Of a stretch of DNA of 34,395 nt, positions 16,224 through 25,240 are shown in pieces. Under the pieces are notes generated by a model that made no database searches, was not told the DNA's origin, and worked only from the letters and a program-made list of their open reading frames with translations. This DNA is from Flavobacteriaceae bacterium (GTDB lineage Bacteria > Bacteroidota > Bacteroidia > Flavobacteriales > Flavobacteriaceae), in contig JAQWNZ010000013.1 in assembly GCA_029246125.1 (NCBI GenBank), positions 1-34,395 on the forward strand. The letters run 5' to 3'. Position 1 is the first letter of the stretch. Each line of letters starts with the position of its first letter. Made by a program: the position numbers and the translations under genes.

Positions 16224-17473
16224 GCTAATACAAATTGTATAGTCTCACCGGTTCGTTGTTCCAACAGGATTTTTTTCTTGTTATTTCGTATTGATTGGAT
16301 TGCTTCTTGATTAAAATGTCGTACTGTGAATAAATCAACCTTTTCTTCTACCTCCACATTAAATCTTGAACGCAAGACCAAAACCAATTCTTCTAAACGT
16401 TTGTATTTATTATTGACACAAACTGAAAAACTGATAGCAGAATTTTGAATTAATTCAACTGGCATCTGGTAATCGTGTAATAGTCCAAAAATATAGCTTA
16501 TATTTTCCTCAACAATAAAGGAAAAGTCAATAGATGAGAGTCGAAGAAGTACTTGATCTTTTTTAACAATATAACAAGGAATTAATGGGTCCAACGATTT
16601 TCCTTTAGAAACTGAGGTCCCTTTTTCTTCAGGATTTTCAAATGACTTTACATACAAAGGAATTTCTTTTCTTTGGAGAGGCTGAAGTGTTTTGGGGTGG
16701 ATTACAGAAGCTCCATAAAACGCCAATTCAATTGCTTCACGATAAGATATTTGATGAAGTAATTCTGTATTTTTAAAAACCCTAGGGTCTCCATTGAGAA
16801 CCCCCGGTACATCTTTCCAAATCGTAATGGATTCTGCATTAAGAGCATAAGCAAAAATTGCTGCGCTATAGTCAGAACCTTCTCGGCCTAAAGTAGTGGT
16901 AAAGTTATTTGAATTACTACCAATAAATCCTTGTGTAATAATAAATTGATGTCCTTTTACCTCAGAGTTGATGCAACTTTGAGTTTGTTCCCAATTCAAA
17001 TTAGCTGAACGATAATAATCATCTGTTTTGATACACTCCCTAGCATCTAGCCAAAAACTTTTCTGCCCTTGTGATTCAAAATAATGATGTATGATAGTCG
17101 TAGAAAGTAATTCTCCATAACAGACCACCTGGTCATAAACAAAACTATAATTTGGTGCTTTATTTTTTTTAAAGAAGATTTTCAACTCCTCAAAATAATT
17201 ATGGACTAGCCGGCCTAGCTTAGTTGCTCTATTTTCAAATAGCTCATCTACTATTTTTAGATGAAATTCTTCGAGCTCTAAAAGATGTTGATTTATACTT
17301 TGTTTATTGTCGAAATAAACTTCAATGATGTTTTCGAGTGCATTAGTTGTCTTTGCCATAGCTGAAACAACAACTAAAGTGTCTTTATACCCCACCTTTT
17401 CCAAAACACTCAATAAATTTTTTACTCCAGAAGCATCTTTCACTGAGGCTCCTCCAAACTTAAACACTTTCAT
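16220..17473 (-). CDS. Aspartate kinase (monofunctional)
   Basis: This 417-residue enzyme phosphorylates aspartate at the entry to Lys, Thr, Met and diaminopimelate synthesis. The kinase domain (about 1-290) has the KFGGASV nucleotide/aspartate loop (5-11), VVSAMAKTTNAL (35-46), TTTLGREGSDYSAA (192-205) and IWKDVPGVLNGDPR (218-231). The last 120 or so residues are an ACT-like regulatory region of divergent sequence, and no homoserine dehydrogenase domain follows. It could be lysC in role, but no pathway neighbours help to decide. The start (ATG at 17471-17473) overlaps the end of the GNAT gene by ATGA. The 3' end overlaps the convergent dehydrogenase by 4 bp, leaving no room for a terminator between them. 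Confidence 0.95.
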   Translation of the reverse strand: MKVFKFGGASVKDASGVKNLLSVLEKVGYKDTLVVVSAMAKTTNALENIIEVYFDNKQSINQHLLELEEFHLKIVDELFENRATKLGRLVHNYFEELKIFFKKNKAPNYSFVYDQVVCYGELLSTTIIHHYFESQGQKSFWLDARECIKTDDYYRSANLNWEQTQSCINSEVKGHQFIITQGFIGSNSNNFTTTLGREGSDYSAAIFAYALNAESITIWKDVPGVLNGDPRVFKNTELLHQISYREAIELAFYGASVIHPKTLQPLQRKEIPLYVKSFENPEEKGTSVSKGKSLDPLIPCYIVKKDQVLLRLSSIDFSFIVEENISYIFGLLHDYQMPVELIQNSAISFSVCVNNKYKRLEELVLVLRSRFNVEVEEKVDLFTVRHFNQEAIQSIRNNKKKILLEQRTGETIQFVLA

Positions 17474-17955
17474 TTCTTAAGTCCTTTTAAATATGCCTCC
17501 ATTTCAGCTTTATGCATTTGAACCGTTGACCATTCGTGTATAACAGACGCTCCACTTTTTTCATAGAATTCTATTGCTGGAGTATTCCAATCTAGTACGT
17601 TCCACTCAATACGCTCGACTCCCAATTCGTAGGCAATCTTAATAAATTCTGAATAGAGTTTTGTGCCAAACCCCTGACCTTTATATGATTCGGTAACGAT
17701 TAAATCTTCTAAATGAAAAGTAGGTCCTTTCCAAGTAGAATACCTTGCATAGTAAAGAGCCATACCAATTACCTCATTCTTGAACTCTGCAACAAGACAT
17801 CGAAATAGAGGAGTTTCACCAAAACCATGTCGCTCAATATCTGAAATATTGAGCTTAACACTTTCTGGCTCTTTTTCATAATCAGCCAGCTCTTGTATTA
17901 AATTTAAGATAGAGGCACTGTCAAAAATTGTAGCTTGGCGAATAGTTACTCCCAT
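17470..17955 (-). CDS. GNAT family N-acetyltransferase (spermidine/spermine acetyltransferase-like)
   Basis: 161 residues with one GNAT domain. The acetyl-CoA loop is ESYKGQGFGTKL (about 89-100), preceded by the strand HLEDLIVT and the ALYYARYSTWKGPTF segment. The C-terminal part has WNVLDWNTPAIEFYEKSGA. This arrangement (YY...W.G...LEDL.V, then W.V..WN.PAI.FYE..GA) is that of the diamine/thialysine acetyltransferase branch, so a small amine or lysine analogue is the likely acceptor; that is an inference. It is cytosolic with no signal. It is translationally coupled to the downstream aspartate kinase gene. Confidence 0.88.
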   Translation of the reverse strand: MGVTIRQATIFDSASILNLIQELADYEKEPESVKLNISDIERHGFGETPLFRCLVAEFKNEVIGMALYYARYSTWKGPTFHLEDLIVTESYKGQGFGTKLYSEFIKIAYELGVERIEWNVLDWNTPAIEFYEKSGASVIHEWSTVQMHKAEMEAYLKGLKK

Positions 17956-18046
17956 TAATTAAAATTAGTTAGTAAAAATAATATAAGAATTCTGTACTAC
18001 CACAAGTTCAATTAAATATCACGTTTTTTAAAAAAAATGTTAGAAA

Positions 18047-18826
18047 TCAAGTAATACCTGTAAGCCATCGGCTCACAGCATCAAAGAAAACTAGTGGTTT
18101 TTCAGCATGAAGCCAATGACCCGCGTCTTTGATTATCACTTGTTGAGCCTTTGGAAAATAATGCTGAATTAGTAATGTATCAGTGTCAAGAATGTAGTCT
18201 GACAATTGTCCCTTTATAAAAATACAAGGATGCAAAGACTGCATATCGCTTTTTAGATTTTCACCAATGGCATCACTTTTATTTTTAAGAACTTTAATAT
18301 TAATTCTTAATCCTAATTTCCCCGGTTGCTCCCAATACAAATTTTTTAGTAAAAACATTCTGACTTCAGGTTCAAGGACAAATTTTGAAAGAAAAGAGTC
18401 TGCTTCATTTCTGGTTTTGATTTGGTCAAAATTCAACTGAGTTAATCCTTGTAAAATTTTATGATGTCGTGGAACATATTTTTTAGGTGCAATATCTACC
18501 ACTACCATCGCTTTTAATAATTCAGGGGAGTTGCAAGCAAAATACATCGCTGTTTTACCTCCCATAGAATGACCTAAAATGAGTATGTCTCTGAGTTTAT
18601 AAGCTTTACAATATTCTGCTACATCATTTGCCATCAGCATATAAGAAAAGTCATTGCTCCAAAAACTTCTTCCATGATTACGTTGATCAATAAGATGAAC
18701 ACGATAGCCAATTTTTGACCAGTTTTTTGCGTGAGTTTTCCAGTTGTCACTCATCCCTAAAAACCCATGTAGAATCAATAAATCTTGTCCCGCATTACCT
18801 ATGATTGTACTATGAAGTATACTCAA
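18047..18826 (-). CDS. Alpha/beta-hydrolase (YbfF-like esterase)
   Basis: A 259-residue cytosolic hydrolase with a full catalytic set: oxyanion segment LHGFLGMSDNW (19-29), IDQRNHGRS, nucleophile elbow GHSMGGK with Ser87, a likely acid Asp210 (KGQLSDYI) and His237 (DAGHWLHAEKP). The small cap between about 120 and 190 is helical. The opening and the IDQRNHGRS segment resemble YbfF-type acyl-ester hydrolases. The natural substrate is unknown. It overlaps the end of pdxJ by 4 bp, so it is translated from the same message. An AT-only inverted repeat after it (18020-18042) is too weak to be called a terminator. Confidence 0.88.
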   Translation of the reverse strand: MSILHSTIIGNAGQDLLILHGFLGMSDNWKTHAKNWSKIGYRVHLIDQRNHGRSFWSNDFSYMLMANDVAEYCKAYKLRDILILGHSMGGKTAMYFACNSPELLKAMVVVDIAPKKYVPRHHKILQGLTQLNFDQIKTRNEADSFLSKFVLEPEVRMFLLKNLYWEQPGKLGLRINIKVLKNKSDAIGENLKSDMQSLHPCIFIKGQLSDYILDTDTLLIQHYFPKAQQVIIKDAGHWLHAEKPLVFFDAVSRWLTGIT

Positions 18827-19539
18827 AATTTTAAACGTTGAAGGTACATTGGAATGACATTTTCAAAACCCAAATAAAGACTTACACAGATTAATGCATG
18901 ACCAATGGAGACTTCTAATAAATTGGGAATGTGTTTTGAAAAATAATTGATATTATCTAGACTTAAATCGTGCCCCGCATTGATCCCTAGACCTAATTCA
19001 ACTGCTTTTTCAGCTGCTTTTACATATGGCTCTATAGCTTTCTCAGGGCTGTTAGTGTATTTTTTTGCATAGGCCTCGGTATATAGTTCAATGCGATCTG
19101 TCCCAACTTCTTTTGCTCCTTCAACCATAGAGACATCTGGTTCAAGAAAAATAGATGTTCGAATTCCAACGTCTTTAAACTTTTTAATAATGGTTTTTAA
19201 ATAGTCTTTATGCTGAATTGTATTCCATCCCGCATTTGATGTAAGGGCATCTGCAGCGTCAGGAACTAAGGTAACTTGAGTAGGTTTTACTGTCAGGACT
19301 AACTCAATAAATTCAGAAATAGGATTTCCTTCAATATTCAATTCTGTGCTAACAACCTCGGGTAGAGCATGTACATCGTCGTAGCGGATGTGTCGCTGAT
19401 CGGGTCTTGGATGGATAGTAATACCTTGAGCACCAAATTCCTGTAAATCTTTAGCAACTTGAAACAAATTGGGTACATCCCCTCCACGTGCGTTTCTGAG
19501 TGTAGCTACTTTATTAATGTTTACACTAAGTACTGTCAT
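18823..19539 (-). CDS. pdxJ: Pyridoxine 5'-phosphate synthase
   Basis: This 238-residue TIM-barrel enzyme condenses 3-amino-1-deoxyacetone phosphate with 1-deoxyxylulose 5-phosphate to pyridoxine 5'-phosphate, the last ring-forming step of the DXP-dependent vitamin B6 route. Family residues are visible at the expected positions: NINKVATLRNARGG (7-20), the His-Pro-Arg-Pro-Asp-Gln-Arg-His segment (43-50), ELNIEGNP with Glu70, and GLGINAGHDLS with the conserved His. The length is typical. It precedes the hydrolase gene with a 4-bp overlap and is divergent from nadK across a 133-bp gap. Confidence 0.96.
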   Translation of the reverse strand: MTVLSVNINKVATLRNARGGDVPNLFQVAKDLQEFGAQGITIHPRPDQRHIRYDDVHALPEVVSTELNIEGNPISEFIELVLTVKPTQVTLVPDAADALTSNAGWNTIQHKDYLKTIIKKFKDVGIRTSIFLEPDVSMVEGAKEVGTDRIELYTEAYAKKYTNSPEKAIEPYVKAAEKAVELGLGINAGHDLSLDNINYFSKHIPNLLEVSIGHALICVSLYLGFENVIPMYLQRLKF

Positions 19540-19647
19540 TTTTTTCTGTAAATGTATTGGCTTCTTCTGAAATGTGAAATAAAATGACAGCTTTTTATGC
19601 TTATTACGATTTTCATATTGTGTCTAATCACATTATTGGGAGTTTCG

Positions 19648-19655
19648 TACCTTTG
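19648..19655 (+). promoter_or_regulatory. -7 box for nadK (TAnnTTTG)
   Basis: TACCTTTG is an exact match to the Bacteroidota -7 consensus and ends 17 nt before the nadK ATG, the same distance as for prs. It sits in the gap between divergent pdxJ and nadK. Confidence 0.55.
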
Positions 19656-19672
19656 AACTAAGATTTTATATA

Positions 19673-20554
19673 ATGCATATTGCTCTCTATAGCGCTTTTT
19701 TTTCAGAGGAAACACTCCAATATGTAAAAGCTACAGTAAATTTTTTAGAATTGCATGGACTTCGTTTTACTTTAGTTAATCGACTTAAAAAGTTCCTTGG
19801 ATCAGAAGCTAGTGGATATACTTATTTTGATGAAGAACAAAAACTTGATAAGGATGTTGATTTTTTATTTTCAATTGGTGGTGATGGAACCATTCTAAGG
19901 GCAATCAACTTAATTCAAGATTCCGAAATTCCTATTCTAGGTATAAATACGGGACGTCTCGGGTTTCTCACTTCATTGCACAAGGATGCTCTATCTGAAG
20001 GATTAGGTTTATTTTTAAAAAAACAGTATGGTTTTGTTTTTCGTTCCTTGCTTCAGGTAAGAACAAAAAACTTGATTCCTTCATTGGAAAAAAGCGGAAT
20101 TGCACTTAATGAGGTAAGTATCAATAGAAAAAATACCACTTCAATGTTGAGTATCCATGCCGAGTTAGATGGGAAACCATTAACTACATATTGGTCTGAT
20201 GGACTTATTATCTCAACTCCAACCGGTTCTACAGGATATTCTCTAAGCAGTGGGGGACCAATTGTTTCTCCAAATTCTCAATGCTGGATATTGAATCCAA
20301 TTGCTCCTCATAATATCAATATGCGTCCACTAATTGTTCCTGACACTACTGAAATAAAAATATCAGTCGAAGGTAGAAGTAAAAATCATTTACTCTCATT
20401 AGACTCACGAATTGTTACTTTAGAAAATGGAAATGATATTTATATTAAAAAGGCTCCCTTTGCTATTAGTACAATACAGTTAAATGACTCCGATTTTTTC
20501 TCCACTTTGAGAGAAAAACTTTTTTGGGGTCAAGACAAGCGAAATACACAATAA
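19673..20554 (+). CDS. nadK: NAD kinase
   Basis: This 293-residue cytosolic enzyme phosphorylates NAD to NADP using ATP or polyphosphate. The diphosphate-binding motif is SIGGDGTIL (67-75), followed by GINTGRLGFL (90-99) and the second conserved region DGLIISTPTGSTGYSLSSGGP in two pieces (about 179-199). NTTSM and the NMRPLIVPD segment complete the fold. Length and motif order are standard. It opens a plus-strand run that continues with the DUF6089 protein and the envelope genes after a 48-bp gap. Confidence 0.97.
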   Translation: MHIALYSAFFSEETLQYVKATVNFLELHGLRFTLVNRLKKFLGSEASGYTYFDEEQKLDKDVDFLFSIGGDGTILRAINLIQDSEIPILGINTGRLGFLTSLHKDALSEGLGLFLKKQYGFVFRSLLQVRTKNLIPSLEKSGIALNEVSINRKNTTSMLSIHAELDGKPLTTYWSDGLIISTPTGSTGYSLSSGGPIVSPNSQCWILNPIAPHNINMRPLIVPDTTEIKISVEGRSKNHLLSLDSRIVTLENGNDIYIKKAPFAISTIQLNDSDFFSTLREKLFWGQDKRNTQ

Positions 20555-20602
20555 ATATTTGATTTTTTGGTTAATATTTAGGTTATCGGTTATCCTAATA
20601 TT

Positions 20603-21328
20603 TTGAATTTTTCCAGTTTAGTATTTTTAAAATCTGTTGTTCTTTGTTTATGCATATTGACGTCAAACACCTATGCACAATTTCATGAGATTGGTTTGTT
20701 TTTAGGAGGAAGTAATTATATCGGCGATATTGGAACAGATCAATACATAAATCCAACTGCACCGGCGTTTGGAATAGTTTATAAGTGGAATCTTACAGAG
20801 CGATATTCCTTACGTGGTGGATTAACGCTATCAAAACTTAAAGAAAAAGAAACTAATAATCAGGACCTAAATCGTTTTAACAGATCTTATAGCTTTGATA
20901 ATGTGATCCAAGAAGCTAATCTAGGTATAGAGTTTAATTTTAAGGAATTTAATCTACACGATGCTGATTTTAATTTTACACCTTATATTTCCTATGGGCT
21001 GAGTTATTTTCAATACGACCAATATTTCATAACTCCAAATGGTCCAGGTGGCAACCCAGTATACACTAATTTTGGAAAAGATCAAGAATTTGCAATTCCT
21101 TTTATTCTGGGTTTAAAACTTAATCCAAATCCCTTTTTAATTTTAGGTTTTGAATTTGGAGCTCGTTACTCATTAACAGATAATCTTGATGGAAGCAATC
21201 CCGGCAATCAATATTTAAATGAAGTTGATCTAAAATTTGGAAATATTAATAATAATGACTGGTATCTCTTTATGGGTTTCACAATTTCATTTACCTTTGG
21301 CGATCTTCCATGTTATTGTAAAGAATAA
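20603..21328 (+). CDS. DUF6089-like outer-membrane beta-barrel protein
   Basis: 241 residues. The frame begins at a TTG (20603-20605); a stop codon lies 24 bp upstream and no ATG or GTG precedes the signal peptide, so TTG (or the ATT just before it) must serve as start. The signal ends at NTYAQ (about residue 25). The mature part opens HEIGLFLGGSNYIGDIG, typical of the small barrel proteins found directly upstream of uppS in flavobacteria. It shows alternating strands ending in aromatic residues (YFQYDQYF, WYLFMGFTISFTFG). Likely an 8-10 strand outer-membrane barrel; function unknown. uppS begins immediately after the stop (TAAATG). Confidence 0.85.
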   Translation: MNFSSLVFLKSVVLCLCILTSNTYAQFHEIGLFLGGSNYIGDIGTDQYINPTAPAFGIVYKWNLTERYSLRGGLTLSKLKEKETNNQDLNRFNRSYSFDNVIQEANLGIEFNFKEFNLHDADFNFTPYISYGLSYFQYDQYFITPNGPGGNPVYTNFGKDQEFAIPFILGLKLNPNPFLILGFEFGARYSLTDNLDGSNPGNQYLNEVDLKFGNINNNDWYLFMGFTISFTFGDLPCYCKE

Positions 21329-22048
21329 ATGAATAAATTACCTAAACACGTAGCGATTATAATGGATGGTAATGGTAGATGGGCTAATTTACAAGGGAAA
21401 AGTCGTGTAAAAGGTCACCAGCAAGGGGCTAGAACAGTCAGAGATATTGTGGAGGAAGCAAAAAGTCAAGGAGTTAAGTATCTAACACTTTACGCTTTTT
21501 CCAAAGATAATTGGAGTAGACCTAAAGAGGAAGTAAATATATTAATGAAATTACTAGTTACCTCATTAAAAAAAGAATATAATCGATTGATTAACAATAA
21601 TATTCGTTTGCAATCTATTGGAGAAGTAAATGACTTGCCCACTCCTGTAAAAGACGAATTAAACTATGTGATCATAAAAACAAAAAATAATACTGGAATG
21701 GTTCTCACTCTAGCAATAAATTATGGTGGGAAGGAAGAACTTACGGAAGCAATGAAAACTATTGCTTTTAAAGTTAAAAATAGTATAATTTCTCCAGAAA
21801 AAGTTGACCAATCCACCATAAATCAGCATCTTTACACGCGAGATTTACCAGCAGTTGATTTACTCATAAGGACTAGTGGTGAAGAACGAATAAGTAATTT
21901 TTTGCTCTGGCATATTGCCTACGCTGAATTGTATTTCACAGACACGCTTTGGCCTGACTTTAAAAAAGAAGACTTACATAAAGCAATTGTGGATTACGCT
22001 AAAAGAGAAAGAAGATTTGGAAAAACGAGCCAACAACTCACAAATTAA
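21329..22048 (+). CDS. uppS: Isoprenyl transferase (undecaprenyl diphosphate synthase)
   Basis: This 239-residue cis-prenyltransferase extends farnesyl diphosphate with isopentenyl units to the C55 carrier for peptidoglycan and surface glycans. It has the family opening HVAIIMDGNGRWA with catalytic Asp13, GHQQGA with the conserved His, LTLYAFSKDNWSRP, the substrate segment LIRTSGEERISNFLLW (about 176-191) and YAELYFTDTLWPDF. All are typical and the length is normal. It starts directly after the DUF6089 stop and overlaps the bamA reading frame at its end, which fits tight coupling to the envelope genes after it. Confidence 0.97.
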   Translation: MNKLPKHVAIIMDGNGRWANLQGKSRVKGHQQGARTVRDIVEEAKSQGVKYLTLYAFSKDNWSRPKEEVNILMKLLVTSLKKEYNRLINNNIRLQSIGEVNDLPTPVKDELNYVIIKTKNNTGMVLTLAINYGGKEELTEAMKTIAFKVKNSIISPEKVDQSTINQHLYTRDLPAVDLLIRTSGEERISNFLLWHIAYAELYFTDTLWPDFKKEDLHKAIVDYAKRERRFGKTSQQLTN

Positions 22049-24581
22049 GCTTTTTTACAGCTGTTTTTTTTTAGGACTATTTCTTTTGATAGGATTTTCT
22101 GGCTTCTCCCAAACAAGTGGTTTTGTAAAAGGAAAGTCATATGTTATTGACACTATCAAAGTTAAAGGCTTAAAAAGCTTTAATGCCCAAACAGTAATTT
22201 CATATAGCGGGCTTCGTAAAGGTCAAGAAATTAGCCTTCCTGGTGAGGAAGTCAGTGAGATTATCAATAAGCTATGGAACTTAGAATTATTTAGTGACAT
22301 TAATTTTTATGTAACAAGAGCAGAAGGAAAATCAATTGATCTGGAAATTGAAATCGAAGAACTTCCAACTTTAACTGATGTTAAGGTTAAAGGACTTAAA
22401 AAAGGAAAGATTGAATCAATTATCAAGGATACAGAACTTACAGCCGGAAAAAAACTTTCAGAAAGTTTTTTAACTAACACAAAAAATTACATAGAAAATA
22501 AATATAAAAAAGACGGATTTTTAAATACTAAGGTTAATTTGAATACCATTTTAGATTCTGTAGGAAAAAATACATATAAAATGGTTGTAAACATTGATAA
22601 AGGACCGCGGGTCAAAATTGATAAAATTAATTTTGAAGGAAATGAAATCTTTAAAAGTTTTAAACTTTTAAGTAAACTAAAAAAAACTAAACCAAAAAAA
22701 TCCTATCGTTTTTGGAAAAAATCAAAATTTGACGAAAAAGAATTTGACGAAGACCTAGTTAAATTAATTGATTTCTATAAAGAAGAAGGCTATAGGGATG
22801 CACGTATTATTTCAGATACCTTGATCAAAAACGAAGATGATCCTAACTCTGTTTTACTTAATATTAATATAGAAGAAGGAAGAAAGTATTATTTTGGGTC
22901 TATTGATTTTATTGGTAACACAGTTTATGGTAATAGTATTATTCAGCAAATACTAGGATTAAAAAAGGGAGATACTTATAACGGGGTTCTTCTAAAAAAA
23001 CGTATTGCTGACACCTCAAAACCAGATGGAAATGACATTACAAACCTCTATCAAAACAGTGGCTATCTTTTTTCAAATATTAATGCAGTAGAAGTAAGTG
23101 CTGTAAATGATACAATTAATTTTGAAATTCGAATAACTGAGGGTAAACAAGCAAATTTTAATAAAATTTACGTTGAGGGAAATACTAAAACTAATGATCA
23201 CGTAATTTATCGTGAATTGAGAACAAAACCTGGGGAACTATATAGCAAAGACCGTCTAGTGAGAACAGTCCGTGAATTGGGTCAATTAGGATTTTTTGAT
23301 GCTGAGCAAATTAACCCGGAAATGGAAAATGTCAATCCAAATGATGGTACAATCGATGTGAAGTTTGATCTGGTTGAGTCAGGCGCAAGTCAGATAGAAC
23401 TTCAGGGTGGATATGGACAAGGGGGATTTATAGGAACTCTTGGGCTTTCTTTCAATAATTTTTCTATGCGAAATATCTTTGATGGAAAATCATACAAACC
23501 ATTACCAATGGGTGATGGACAAACCCTTGCGCTTCGGCTTCAAGCGAGTCAATTTTACAGTACTTATAGTTTTAACTTTTCGGAACCCTGGCTTGGAGGA
23601 GAACAACCTGTTCAGCTTTCTACTTCACTGCAACACACTATACAGTATCGATATGATTACTTTACTGGTCTAGCCGATAAAACTCAGTCATTTCAGATAA
23701 GTGGGTTAACATTTGGCTTAGCAAAAAGATTGAGAGTACCTGACGATTTTTTTCAATTGTCACAAGCACTTTCCTATCAGTATTACAACTTAAAAAACTA
23801 TTACACAGGATTATTTACTTTTGGAGATGGAGAAGCAAACAACTTAGCTTACACTGCTAGTCTTTCCAGAAATAATACTCGAGTAAATCCAATTTTCCCT
23901 ACAGGCGGGTCTACGTTTAATGTTAGTGCCAAATTTACCCCTCCCTACTCTCTAATTTCAGGGATAGATTATGCTGATTTAGAGAATCAAGAAGAATTCC
24001 AAGATGAAAATGGGAATCCTTTGACAGATAAAATAGATCAAGAGCGTTTCCGTTGGTTGGAATTTTATAAAATTAAATTTAATGGAACTTGGTATACTCG
24101 TGTTTTTGATGATCTTATTCTAAAAACTCAAGCAGATTTTGGATTTATAGGTTCTTATAATAGTGATAGAGGAAATATTCCTTTTGAGCGCTTTTTTTTA
24201 GGAGGTGACGGTATGGTTAGTTACGCATTGGATGGAAGAGAAACTATCGCGCTTAGAGGATATCCAAATCAATCCTTATCAGGAAATGACGGGTCAGTTA
24301 TTTATAATAAGTTCTCTCTTGAACTTCGCTATCCTATAACCTTAAAACCTAGCGCCTCTATTTATGCACTGTCTTTTTTAGAAGCTGGAGACGGGTACAA
24401 TAGCTTTAGAGAATTTGACCCCTTTAATTCAAAGCGTTCGGCTGGTGCAGGTGTTAGAATCTTCATGCCAGCATTTGGTCTTTTGGGTATAGACTTTGCA
24501 TATGGTTTTGATAATGCTAATCCAAATATTAATACTCCAAATGGGTGGGAAACTCATTTTATCATAGGACAACGTTTTTAA
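22017..24581 (+). CDS. bamA: Outer membrane protein assembly factor BamA
   Basis: BamA folds and inserts beta-barrel proteins into the outer membrane. The visible order is signal peptide (ending GFSGFSQ), POTRA domains to about residue 430 (YVIDTIKVKGLKSFNAQTVI; YFGSIDFIGNTVYG; ANFNKIYVEGNTKTNDHVI in successive repeats), then a 16-strand surface-antigen barrel. The barrel has [20 protein letters not shown], the conserved FFLGGDGM and LRGYPN loop segments and a C-terminal Phe (HFIIGQRF). The start is uncertain. An ATG at 21915 would place about 40 non-signal residues inside uppS. A TTG at 22017 (used here) gives a 32-residue signal. An ATT at 22044, overlapping the uppS stop, would give the ideal signal MKLFYSCFFLGLFLLIGFSG. 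The barrel and POTRA parts are intact. Two OmpH genes follow. Confidence 0.93.
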   Translation: MEKRANNSQIKLFYSCFFLGLFLLIGFSGFSQTSGFVKGKSYVIDTIKVKGLKSFNAQTVISYSGLRKGQEISLPGEEVSEIINKLWNLELFSDINFYVTRAEGKSIDLEIEIEELPTLTDVKVKGLKKGKIESIIKDTELTAGKKLSESFLTNTKNYIENKYKKDGFLNTKVNLNTILDSVGKNTYKMVVNIDKGPRVKIDKINFEGNEIFKSFKLLSKLKKTKPKKSYRFWKKSKFDEKEFDEDLVKLIDFYKEEGYRDARIISDTLIKNEDDPNSVLLNINIEEGRKYYFGSIDFIGNTVYGNSIIQQILGLKKGDTYNGVLLKKRIADTSKPDGNDITNLYQNSGYLFSNINAVEVSAVNDTINFEIRITEGKQANFNKIYVEGNTKTNDHVIYRELRTKPGELYSKDRLVRTVRELGQLGFFDAEQINPEMENVNPNDGTIDVKFDLVESGASQIELQGGYGQGGFIGTLGLSFNNFSMRNIFDGKSYKPLPMGDGQTLALRLQASQFYSTYSFNFSEPWLGGEQPVQLSTSLQHTIQYRYDYFTGLADKTQSFQISGLTFGLAKRLRVPDDFFQLSQALSYQYYNLKNYYTGLFTFGDGEANNLAYTASLSRNNTRVNPIFPTGGSTFNVSAKFTPPYSLISGIDYADLENQEEFQDENGNPLTDKIDQERFRWLEFYKIKFNGTWYTRVFDDLILKTQADFGFIGSYNSDRGNIPFERFFLGGDGMVSYALDGRETIALRGYPNQSLSGNDGSVIYNKFSLELRYPITLKPSASIYALSFLEAGDGYNSFREFDPFNSKRSAGAGVRIFMPAFGLLGIDFAYGFDNANPNINTPNGWETHFIIGQRF

Positions 24582-24629
24582 TAAATTTTAAGTCTATACT
24601 AATTAAAACATTACTTCGTTAATAATGTA

Positions 24630-25226
24630 ATGAAAAACAAGCTTCTACGTACATATTTTATAATTATAACGATACTATTTAGCTTATTAGTTTACGGTCA
24701 ACGAGGCACAAAAGTTGGTTATATTGATATGGCTTACATTTTAGGAACTGTAGACGAATACAATAAAGCAAGTGATCTCTTAGGTAAAAATATTGAAAAT
24801 TGGAAAAAAGAAATTGAAATTAAAAAATTAGAACTTGAACAAATCAAAGACCAGTTAAATACTGAAAGGATTATCTTGACACCTGAGTTAATTAAAGACA
24901 GAGAGCTTGAAATCCAAGACTTTGCTTCTGAAATCATCCGGTTACAAGAAAAAAGATTTGGCCCAAATGGTGATATGATAATTCAACGTTTTAAATTAAT
25001 GCAACCCTTGCAGGACCAGGTAATGTCGATTGTAAAACAAGTTGCAGAAGAAAGTAAATATGATTTTATTTTTGATCGATCTTCTACTGCAACGATGTTG
25101 TATTCCGTAAAAAATTACGATATTAGCGATCTGGTAGTTAAAAAAATTAATCGACAACAGAAAATTCAAAAAAGAAAAGACCAAATAGAAGCTTTAAAAT
25201 CAAAAGCATCCAGTTTAAAAAACTAA
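24630..25226 (+). CDS. OmpH/Skp family periplasmic chaperone (first of two)
   Basis: 198 residues with a signal peptide (MKNKLLRTYFIIITILFSLLVYGQ) and the OmpH/Skp opening KVGYIDMAYILGTVDEY. A long charged helix follows from about 40 to 110 (LGKNIENWKKEIEIKKLELEQ in part), with the closing SKYDFIFDRSS strand at about 136-146. Skp trimers hold unfolded outer-membrane proteins on the way to BamA; the position 48 bp after bamA supports that role. It carries an extra basic, helical C-terminal tail (about 160-198, rich in Lys and Gln) that the second copy lacks. Confidence 0.9.
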   Translation: MKNKLLRTYFIIITILFSLLVYGQRGTKVGYIDMAYILGTVDEYNKASDLLGKNIENWKKEIEIKKLELEQIKDQLNTERIILTPELIKDRELEIQDFASEIIRLQEKRFGPNGDMIIQRFKLMQPLQDQVMSIVKQVAEESKYDFIFDRSSTATMLYSVKNYDISDLVVKKINRQQKIQKRKDQIEALKSKASSLKN

Positions 25227-25240
25227 ATATTCAAACATTT

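Noticed and set aside
18020-18042. Inverted repeat of T and A runs after the alpha/beta-hydrolase gene
   Set aside because: The stem is almost only A-T pairs with one G-C and one G-U and no distinct tail, so it is not supported as a terminator.
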